Of a DNA stretch of 40,498 bases, positions 34,829 through 40,498 are shown one piece after another. The notes below the pieces were generated by a model. It was not told the DNA's origin, searched no databases, and worked only from the letters and a program-made list of their open reading frames with translations. The stretch comes from Bacillus sp. (in: firmicutes). Lineage in GTDB: Bacteria > Bacillota > Bacilli > Bacillales > Salisediminibacteriaceae. The position numbers and the translations under genes are program-made. Within the stretch, counting starts at the first letter, position 1. The number at the start of each line of letters is the position of its first letter. The DNA is taken from positions 1 through 40,498 of the forward strand of contig JAJOJL010000049.1 of the NCBI GenBank assembly GCA_021208645.1, written 5' to 3'.

Positions 34829-35362
34829 CTATTTATCTTCTTTCGGAAAATGCTTGAAAATCTCACCTGATTCCATGGAATTGGCTAACCGCATAATCCA
34901 GTTTAAATAGACTCTTGCATCTTGAATAAGTTCTAAATCCCGCGAAGCCAGCTCCTGTGCCTCTTGGCTGTCTGGATTTTGACTAATTTCTTCAATGACC
35001 GGCTCCGTTTGATCTAACGCTTTTGTAATTAAACCTCTCTCCAGGCGAAGCATTTTCACATAGAAGTTAATAAAGTTTTTCAAAAAATCTTTTTCAGCAA
35101 TATAAAGGTCTTTTCTTTCTCCCTTTTTCCAAACCTTCGTTACCATTTCCGTATCCATTAACTCTCTGATACCGTTGCTGACGCTAGCTTTACTCATGGC
35201 AACCTGATCCTTTATTTCATCTAATGTAAGTGGTTCGTCAGAAAAATAGAGCACCCCGTAAATTCTTCCTACTGACGGTGTCACCCCGTAGATGACCATG
35301 GACTGAGCAATGGCACTGATAATCACATCTTGGGATTTCTCAAGTTCTTCCCGATGACTCAT
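34829..35362 (-). CDS. GbsR/MarR-type transcriptional regulator
   Basis: 177 residues from the ATG at 35360-35362, with AAGGAGG upstream; the longer ORF to 35422 lies in the leader. Typical features are SMVIYGVTPSVGRIYGVLYFSDEPLTLDEIKDQ, the recognition helix SKASVSNGIRELMD and the VTKVWKKGERKDLY wing. GbsR-type proteins sense choline or betaine and repress osmoprotectant genes. It heads the minus-strand operon with the cysteine hydrolase (54 bases on) and the betaine-binding lipoprotein. Confidence 0.88.
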   Translation of the reverse strand: MSHREELEKSQDVIISAIAQSMVIYGVTPSVGRIYGVLYFSDEPLTLDEIKDQVAMSKASVSNGIRELMDTEMVTKVWKKGERKDLYIAEKDFLKNFINFYVKMLRLERGLITKALDQTEPVIEEISQNPDSQEAQELASRDLELIQDARVYLNWIMRLANSMESGEIFKHFPKEDK

Positions 35363-35431
35363 GGGCTTTTGCCTCCTTTCTTGGAAAACTACGTAACTGC
35401 AGTTTGTTTCGTTTATTAGCATTTTGATTAA

Positions 35432-35481
35432 TTTGTTTAATTTATATTAAATATATTAAACAAAATGAATTAGTTTGTCAA
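35432..35481 (-). promoter_or_regulatory. Operon promoter with GbsR-type palindromic operator
   Basis: On the minus strand TTGACA (35476-35481), a 17-base spacer and TAATAT (35453-35458). A perfect inverted repeat, TTTGTTTAAT (35432-35441) and ATTAAACAAA (35455-35464), separated by 13 bases, covers the -10 box and the likely start point, as expected of an autorepressor site. The leader to the ATG is about 85 bases. Confidence 0.75.
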
Positions 35482-35578
35482 ATCAAGTAGGGGATTATTC
35501 GATTTTAGGGTAAACAGCTAGTCATATTGACCCTCCCGCCCTCCTCTCCACATAATTAACAGAGAAGAAAATCAAAAA

Positions 35579-35606
35579 ACTGCTGCAGAGACTTCTCTAC
35601 AACAGT
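35579..35606 (-). terminator. Terminator of the CAP-domain gene
   Basis: ACTGCTGCAGAGA (35579-35591) pairs with TCTCTACAACAGT (35594-35606) with two G-U pairs; the minus strand then has six Ts. Confidence 0.85.
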
Positions 35607-35613
35607 GAAACCC

Positions 35614-36645
35614 TTAACTCGGCTGCCCCAATTTGGTTAAGAAATTTTGCGTATAACAATCCCCATAAACCCCAACCCCTAGGTGGGTAAAATCCTGGTG
35701 AAGCAAATTGACCCGATGCCCTGGACTATTTAACCAACCTTCCACCGCAGCAAATGAGGTAACCTGTTTTGCTGCAATATTTTCCCCAATCATTCGGTAG
35801 GGAATGTTAAATCGTTGAAAACGGTGAGATAACTCACCCCTTGTTGGTGATGTGTGGGAAAAATAATGATTTTCAAACATATCCTTACTATGCCCTAAGG
35901 CAACTCCAGCACTTTCATCGTCCCAATCCAATGGTGACAACTGATGCCTTGCCCTAATAACATTCGTAATTTCAAAGATTTGCCGTGCCATTCCCTTCTC
36001 TGCTTCACGCTTCATATCTGGACTAACGGCAGGAGAAGCTGGTAGTCTACCAGAATAACTCATGGAGTATGGCCGATACATTAAGAGAGCGGAAGGAGTT
36101 AAGTACCAAATTCCACTTAAATCTTTCGTGAACGTATCAAAGGAAAGGACGGCCCAATTCTCCCCATAGGAAATCAGAGGTTGCACGTGTATATCCTTCT
36201 CCGACAAATGAAATTGACAGGATACATGACTAGTATTCACTTCAATGTCTCTTCTAAAATTGTATTTCCTTGAAAACACCGTATACGTTGGACCCCTACC
36301 TGCTTTGTTGTTGTTCATCGTATAAATGGACATGACCCGCCCTTTGTAAACTCCCACTTGAATATAGGATGTACGCCGATTATGATAGATCCACCATTCA
36401 TGCCCAAAAACCGACAAATCAACTCGATTCGGATTACCCAGTTGTGCTTGAAGACTAGTGGCAGGTTGGTTGAGGAATTTGTGAAGTGGCCTGTCATTAT
36501 TGGTGGTTGTAGTATTTTTAACCCGACTTGCCTGCATCCCCTTAACAACTGCATGATTATCTTTCCTTTTATCATTTCGCGAAAAAAAGAGGTAGGCCAC
36601 GACACCTATAATGATCGTTAAAAACATATTTTCAAAGGTTACCAT
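35614..36645 (-). CDS. CAP (SCP/PR1) domain protein, YlbC-like
   Basis: 343 residues. An N-terminal hydrophobic helix (FLTIIIGVVAYLFF) anchors or exports it; residues 50-190 match the CAP-associated N-terminal domain (GNPNRVDLSVFGHEWWIYHN); residues 215-338 are the CAP domain with the conserved His/Glu cavity set in ALGHSKDMFENHYFSHTSP, IGENIAAK and GWLNSPGHRVNLL. Bacillus homologues such as YlbC are envelope or spore-associated with no known enzyme activity. The start has AAGGGA about nine bases upstream. It is monocistronic. Confidence 0.85.
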   Translation of the reverse strand: MVTFENMFLTIIIGVVAYLFFSRNDKRKDNHAVVKGMQASRVKNTTTTNNDRPLHKFLNQPATSLQAQLGNPNRVDLSVFGHEWWIYHNRRTSYIQVGVYKGRVMSIYTMNNNKAGRGPTYTVFSRKYNFRRDIEVNTSHVSCQFHLSEKDIHVQPLISYGENWAVLSFDTFTKDLSGIWYLTPSALLMYRPYSMSYSGRLPASPAVSPDMKREAEKGMARQIFEITNVIRARHQLSPLDWDDESAGVALGHSKDMFENHYFSHTSPTRGELSHRFQRFNIPYRMIGENIAAKQVTSFAAVEGWLNSPGHRVNLLHQDFTHLGVGVYGDCYTQNFLTKLGQPS

Positions 36646-36740
36646 TGAATTAATATCCCTTCCCGTTTTCCACTATTTTTAACTTAATAGATTTGTTTTA
36701 AACCACAACACGCCCCTTCCAACAAAATAAATAAAATAAA

Positions 36741-36776
36741 AAGCGTATGCTATGAAACTTGCCATAACACACGCTT
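36741..36776 (-). terminator. Terminator of the DoxX gene
   Basis: AAGCGTATGCTATG (36741-36754) pairs with CATAACACACGCTT (36763-36776) with two mismatches. T5 and further T-rich sequence follow on the minus strand. Confidence 0.8.
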
Positions 36777-36856
36777 CCCTTGCTCTATTCAACCTCTTTC
36801 TTACTAAACCTTCTAAAGACATGCTAAACTCGCATTTTTCCGACCCCAAAACAACA

Positions 36857-37300
36857 TCACTTTTTCTCCATCAGCCATTTACCGAGCTTGATGGACCCGT
36901 CACCCTTCGAATTCATGACATAGGAGTCCAAGGCAAATAACTTACTTCCTGTTAAACCAAGATGCAGACACACGGCCAAAAGTAAAAGATTCAATTCGTA
37001 ACCTGGCCCGGCTGCACTCCTGATTAGACCTTCTGGCCAATGAACAAAGAAAATGGCACCCACCATTACTGGTATCAGGAGCAGCGCCGCAATCCTTGTG
37101 GCAAACCCTACAATCAATGCGGCACCTGCCCCAAGTTCCACGACTGCCACAATCACAGCCATCTCCCCTGAAATACCAATACTCTCAAAATAGGTAATTG
37201 AATTTCCAATCCCGTTCTGGAACTTTGCCAGACCATGGCTAAAAAAGATTACTCCAACGATAATACGAACAATACTAATTCCTACATGAACACCGTTCAT
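36857..37300 (-). CDS. DoxX-family membrane protein
   Basis: 147 residues with four membrane helices: ISIVRIIVGVIFFSHGLAKF, MAVIVAVVELGAGAALIVGF, ALLLIPVMVGAIFFVHW and LNLLLLAVCLHLGL. The SHGLAKFQ and ELGAGAALIVGFATR motifs are typical. DoxX/YphA/YkoX-type proteins are linked to thiol redox or quinone-dependent functions, but the role here cannot be stated. GAGGGGG precedes the ATG. It follows the desulfhydrase gene by about 100 bases and could be co-transcribed. Confidence 0.87.
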   Translation of the reverse strand: MNGVHVGISIVRIIVGVIFFSHGLAKFQNGIGNSITYFESIGISGEMAVIVAVVELGAGAALIVGFATRIAALLLIPVMVGAIFFVHWPEGLIRSAAGPGYELNLLLLAVCLHLGLTGSKLFALDSYVMNSKGDGSIKLGKWLMEKK

Positions 37301-37405
37301 TTTTATTCCCCCTCACTCAAACAAGTTGTCCTTTTACTATGAATAAGAGGGGAGACGGTGTTTTATTCCAACCGATTTTACTATCTTCCTATGAGCTTCA
37401 TCCCT

Positions 37406-38416
37406 TTATTTTTCTGAAAACAAAGGGGCGTAAGCATAGACAGCAGGGGAGCCGCCCGAGTGAATAAACAATATATTATTAGACGATTGAAAATAGCCCC
37501 CATTCCGAATCAGGTCCACAACGCCAGCCATGGCTTTGCCAGTATAAACAGGATCAAGAATTAGCCCTTCCGTTGCGCCAGTTAACTTCACAGCCCCCAC
37601 CATTTCATCGGTGGGCAAGGCATAGCCAGGACCGACATACTCGTCAAAGCAAAGAATCGACTCCCGTTGGACGTCCTCGTTTAACTGCAAGTGGGCGGCT
37701 GCCTCATTCACCAGTTCAAACACTTTCTCTTCTTGTTCCTCCTTACCACGACTTACATTTATACCAATAACTTTCGCTGAACTGCCTACCCCTTGCAAAC
37801 CAGCTACTAACCCGGCATGCATGCCGCCGCTTCCACTAACACAGACCACATGATCAAACTTGACGCCTAGTTGTTTTTCCTGCTGGATGATTTCCTGGGC
37901 ACAGGCGGCATAGCCCGTAATTCCAGTAACGTTGGACCCTCCTACAGGAATAACATATGGCTTTCGGCCTTGCGCCTCTAATTCCTGCGCCTGCTTCGCC
38001 ATCTCCTCGTAGACATCTGCTCCATTGGGAATCACTTTTATGTTTTCTGCTCCGAGCAATTGGTATAGGAGGTAATTACCGCTTGTCTTTGTATAGTAAA
38101 GGTCCCGTGCATTTTCCTCGAGGACCAGGATACATTTCAACTTTTCCTTCACGCACGCCGCCAACGTTAACCGGCAGTGATTGGATTGAATACCGCCAGC
38201 CGTAATGATCGTGTCAGCCCCCTTCGCCAAGGCATCTCCAAGAAGAAATTCTAGTTTCCTCGTTTTGTTCCCCCCTTGTGCTAAGCCGAGAAGATCATCT
38301 CTTTTGAAAAACACGTTGGGGCCTGCTTCACTAATGGCCTTGGATAGGTTGGGGGCAGCCTCGATGGGGGTTGCTCCATATGTATATTGACGTCTTGGAA
38401 AATTAGTTAAGTTCAT
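37406..38416 (-). CDS. D-cysteine desulfhydrase / ACC deaminase-family PLP enzyme
   Basis: About 336 residues from ATG 38414-38416; AAAGGAG lies 13 bases upstream, and the GTG at 38428 would be too close to that site. The PLP lysine is K51 in QGGNKTRKLEFL. Other conserved parts are RDDLLGLA, TAGGIQSNHCRLTLAA, TGITGYAACAQEI, SGSGGMHAGL and YVGPGYALPTDE. The enzyme makes pyruvate, ammonia and H2S from D-cysteine, or acts on related beta-substituted D-amino acids. The family is clear; D-cysteine rather than ACC is favoured by overall resemblance to DcyD. Confidence 0.85.
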   Translation of the reverse strand: MNLTNFPRRQYTYGATPIEAAPNLSKAISEAGPNVFFKRDDLLGLAQGGNKTRKLEFLLGDALAKGADTIITAGGIQSNHCRLTLAACVKEKLKCILVLEENARDLYYTKTSGNYLLYQLLGAENIKVIPNGADVYEEMAKQAQELEAQGRKPYVIPVGGSNVTGITGYAACAQEIIQQEKQLGVKFDHVVCVSGSGGMHAGLVAGLQGVGSSAKVIGINVSRGKEEQEEKVFELVNEAAAHLQLNEDVQRESILCFDEYVGPGYALPTDEMVGAVKLTGATEGLILDPVYTGKAMAGVVDLIRNGGYFQSSNNILFIHSGGSPAVYAYAPLFSEK

Positions 38417-38708
38417 TTTTTGTGTCACACTCCTTTGAATGAATTGGTTTACCCTTAGTATCTTCGCTGAAAATTAGCAATTCCCTTTTTATAAAATAGG
38501 CTCCTCTATATTGACGTTTCATATAGTTATTTTTCTTACAAAAATAAGGGAGATTAGTTTAGAGGTTGGAGGTGGTTGAAATCCCCATCTATAATTGACC
38601 CCATGTGAAGTAGGCAGGCATACAATCAATAAAGGTGAGCTGAAATAGGTTGGTAGTAAGGGTTTGTTAATAAGTCTAATTATACTTCCATTAAAGGAGG
38701 TTTTGACA

Positions 38709-38810
38709 ATGAAAGACAATTCCTTGCCGTTTCCTTTTAAGCATTTGCCAGTCGTTGGCTTACTTTTCATTAAAAGCGATATCAAGAATCCCCACGGATT
38801 TTTTTACTAG
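38709..38810 (+). CDS. Very small protein, 33 aa, with a strong ribosome site
   Basis: ATG at 38709 preceded by AAAGGAGG at ideal spacing. The peptide MKDNSLPFPFKHLPVVGLLF continues with a basic segment and an aromatic C terminus (GFFY). It is Pro- and Phe-rich with a short hydrophobic stretch. A strong terminator follows 14 bases after the stop. It is not recognised; strong signals on both sides favour a real gene, perhaps a sporulation-related peptide like the YjcZ gene nearby. Confidence 0.6.
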   Translation: MKDNSLPFPFKHLPVVGLLFIKSDIKNPHGFFY

Positions 38811-38824
38811 ATCGTTTGGGGTAA

Positions 38825-38855
38825 TTCCTCATCTCTCTGGATGAGGAGTTTTTTT
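38825..38855 (+). terminator. Terminator of the 33-aa gene
   Basis: TTCCTCATC (38825-38833) and GATGAGGA (38840-38847) followed by GTTTTTTTG. Confidence 0.88.
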
Positions 38856-39036
38856 GTTTTGCAAAATTGTCCGTATTTTAGTTAAAAATGCATCTAAATT
38901 GTCGGAGTTTGATCTAATCCTAATAGGCTCTGGATTTGATATTAAGAAATTCTGCACTAATTCTTTTAGAAATTGTTCCACTTTACCACCAATCCCCATG
39001 TTTCCGTGTATCTTTCAAGTAACTCCCATTGCTAAA

Positions 39037-39163
39037 TTTCCAGTTAAATGGATAATCATGCCGTTTTTGTTAAAAATCATGCCGTTTTCCATAATAATCA
39101 TGCCGCTTTCAGGGAAAATCGTGCCGAAATCAGCAAAAATCTTGCTATTGATAATAATTCTAA
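39037..39163 (+). repeat. 127-bp dispersed element, copy 3
   Basis: Border TTTCCAGTTAAATGGA (39037-39052), five 21-bp units starting at 39053, 39074, 39095, 39116 and 39137, and TTCTAA (39158-39163). Same total length as the other two copies. It lies upstream of the 88-aa gene, in the plus orientation. Confidence 0.9.
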
Positions 39164-39276
39164 ACCAGACTAGCCTATTTCCACCGAAACAGACTTATTT
39201 TCCTATACACATGGAATGAAAGGGAAAGTTTAACATAACATAGGAATGGGTACTTATACGTAGGGGGCGATTCATT

Positions 39277-39543
39277 GTGACGGAAAACCAACAACCTATT
39301 CAGAGTGAATTAGCACAGGAGCAGGCAATGCAGGCTATTGAGCACGGAAAATATGCTATGGAACAAAGCGAGCATCACACAAATGTACAAGCACTTCTCC
39401 AGGCACAGCAAGAAATTCTTCTTGCCACCACCCAGTTAGAAAAAGCGGAAGCAACTGTTCTTCATCAACAGTATCAGTTGTTAGAAAACATCCAGGAACT
39501 ACTGCAGGAAGCTGCTGCCAAACTGCGGCAATCATATAATTAA
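39277..39543 (+). CDS. Small Gln-rich helical protein, 88 aa
   Basis: Starts at GTG 39277 behind AGGGGGCG. The protein (MTENQQPIQSELAQEQAMQA onward) is almost entirely helical, rich in Gln, Glu, Ala and Leu, with heptad-like spacing in EILLATTQLEKAEATVLHQQ and a Tyr-Asn end. No membrane segment. Such proteins are frequent among spore coat-associated Bacillus genes, but no family is recognised. A CATAACATA motif at 39234-39242 resembles a mother-cell sigma -10 element; without a clear -35 this is weak. Confidence 0.6.
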   Translation: MTENQQPIQSELAQEQAMQAIEHGKYAMEQSEHHTNVQALLQAQQEILLATTQLEKAEATVLHQQYQLLENIQELLQEAAAKLRQSYN

Positions 39544-39681
39544 TCTTCACCATGAAATAATAAGTGGCCCATTTTTTATGGAAATGGGCGTATATCCAAT
39601 CAAATTCCCTTTAATAAAATATGGTAGTAAGTGTAAAGGGTAAGAAACCCTTTAAATCTGCTTCTAAAGGAGGCATTGAGA

Positions 39682-39792
39682 ATGACACACACAGGATTAG
39701 GCGGAAGCTTCGCGTTTATACTCGTGATTTTCATTCTCTTAGTAATCATAGGGGCAGTTGTTGCAACACCTCATGGTTACGGTTACTACTAA
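39682..39792 (+). CDS. YjcZ-family small sporulation protein
   Basis: 36 residues: Gly-rich start (THTGLGGSFA), one membrane helix (FILVIFILLVIIGAVV) and a Gly/Tyr end (HGYGYY). This is the pattern of YjcZ-type sporulation peptides. AAAGGAGG precedes the ATG at perfect spacing and a terminator lies 23 bases past the stop. It would be made in the forespore or mother cell and inserted into a spore membrane or coat. Confidence 0.8.
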   Translation: MTHTGLGGSFAFILVIFILLVIIGAVVATPHGYGYY

Positions 39793-39814
39793 GAAGAGAC
39801 AAGGGAAGTAAATA

Positions 39815-39850
39815 AGAGAGGGACGTCAAATAACGTCCCTCTCTATTTAT
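39815..39850 (+). terminator. Terminator of the YjcZ gene
   Basis: AGAGAGGGACGT (39815-39826) and ACGTCCCTCTCT (39833-39844), a 12-bp perfect stem, followed by ATTTATG. Confidence 0.85.
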
Positions 39851-39953
39851 GTTCCAAATCCTAATTGCAGTCATGCTTTGCAGAAAAATTATGATCGAAG
39901 TCGGCTCATGCTGCTGAGAAGAGAAGTGATTTCCGTTTTTCTGTTCCTGTCTT

Positions 39954-40082
39954 TTACGTTGCGAAGGTCGAAGGCAACAGAAATGCCTTTTTATTGGCTT
40001 CACGGGATTTTTTCTGTGCACTTTTAATACTGAATTCATTGTCATCTACCATAATAACTTGATCAAGTTCCCTCCAAAGCAT
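39954..40082 (-). CDS. Possible small protein, 42 aa
   Basis: An ATG at 40080-40082 has GGGGAGAGG just upstream and opens MLWRELDQVIMVDDNEFSIK, then a Lys-rich SAQKKSREANKKAF segment, ending at 39954. It is short, unrecognised and without other support. The length and the ribosome site keep it as a candidate only. Confidence 0.35.
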   Translation of the reverse strand: MLWRELDQVIMVDDNEFSIKSAQKKSREANKKAFLLPSTFAT

Positions 40083-40304
40083 AATCCTCTCCCCTTTTCA
40101 TCAAAGTAAGTCTTGGTCTTCGTCGCCTTTAAAGTTTCTAAAGATTTAAACAATTTAGTTTGTATGTAAATTATATAGTATAAATTCACTTTTGTGCGAA
40201 AAATTCCTATATTTTTGGGAATTGTTTATACTCTTTCCTAAATTGGCCAAATTATTACAAATAACTATTAGAATTAAGAATGGGATACGGTGGAGGATAC
40301 GGCT

Positions 40305-40498
40305 GGTATCCTTCCCTTAACGGTGTCACGAACTCAAATAAGGGTAGGAAAACTTCAGTATCCTTCCCTTATTAATCCACATTAGCTATTTAAGGGCAGG
40401 TAACAACCGGTATCCTTCCCTTAACTGAGGGACGAATTTAAATAAGGGGAGGAAAACTCCAATTTCCTTCCCTTATTCATCCACAACAACTATTTAAG
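40305..40498 (+). repeat. 104-bp tandem repeat with hairpins, running off the window
   Basis: GGTATCCTTCCCTTAAC occurs at 40305 and again at 40409, and the following 90 bases match with scattered differences, so two units (the second incomplete) are present. Each unit contains AATAAGGG/CCCTTATT inverted arms, for example 40337-40349 with 40361-40373. More units may follow beyond the end. Confidence 0.85.

Noticed and set aside
38854..39219. Plus-strand ORF of 121 codons
   Set aside because: It crosses copy 3 of the same element and starts inside the preceding terminator's T run; no ribosome site or family.
39746..40045. Minus-strand ORF of 99 codons
   Set aside because: It overlaps the YjcZ gene and its terminator and has no ribosome site.

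Overview
The window looks like chromosome of a low-GC, endospore-forming Bacillaceae bacterium, probably of the alkaliphilic or halophilic Bacillus type. Signs are strong AGGAGG-type ribosome binding sites, frequent TTG and GTG starts, a YjcZ-type small sporulation protein, a sporulation-kinase-like sensor kinase, a Gmad2 lipoprotein, a YlbC-like CAP protein, a GbsR-type regulator and a secreted subtilase. No replication genes, rRNA, tRNA, complete insertion sequence or CRISPR array was seen.

Layout. 1-7.1 kb: broken IclR regulator, a small ORF, serine hydrolase, flavodoxin-like protein, a PadR/HAAS regulatory pair with a well-formed promoter and tandem operator, a MASE3-PAS histidine kinase, and a frataxin-like iron chaperone. 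7.1-11.2 kb: a secreted subtilase between two identical 28-bp direct repeats, each next to a maltose O-acetyltransferase 3' end (one a short remnant, one a nearly whole but broken gene). 11.2-14.1 kb: membrane proteins, YihY, and a RelE/ParE toxin-antitoxin pair with decayed small genes. 14.2-19.2 kb: stand-alone trpB, a DUF2325 coiled-coil protein with a small partner, ferritin and a GDSL esterase. 19.2-28.1 kb: a defence block with an MNT/HI0074 nucleotidyltransferase pair, an antitoxin-like gene and a four-gene Wadjet (JetDABC) SMC-type anti-plasmid operon on the minus strand. 28.6-38.4 kb: lipoprotein, BAAT-type hydrolase, HpaB-like monooxygenase, a GbsR/isochorismatase/betaine-binding operon, CAP protein, DoxX and D-cysteine desulfhydrase. 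38.4-40.5 kb: tiny sporulation-type genes and a tandem repeat running off the end.

Two patterns cut across the genes. First, at least ten genes are interrupted by single-base indels, most in A/T homopolymers, and each reads through as a full-length family member when one base is restored; HpaB and Maa carry compensating pairs. This suggests sequencing errors as much as gene decay, so pseudogene calls here are provisional. Second, there are dispersed intergenic repeats: three copies of a 127-bp element (a 16-bp border, five units of exactly 21 bp, then TTCTAA), three copies of a hairpin repeat whose central 13 bp is inverted in one copy, and a 104-bp tandem hairpin repeat at the right end. The 127-bp element is the best candidate here for something undescribed.
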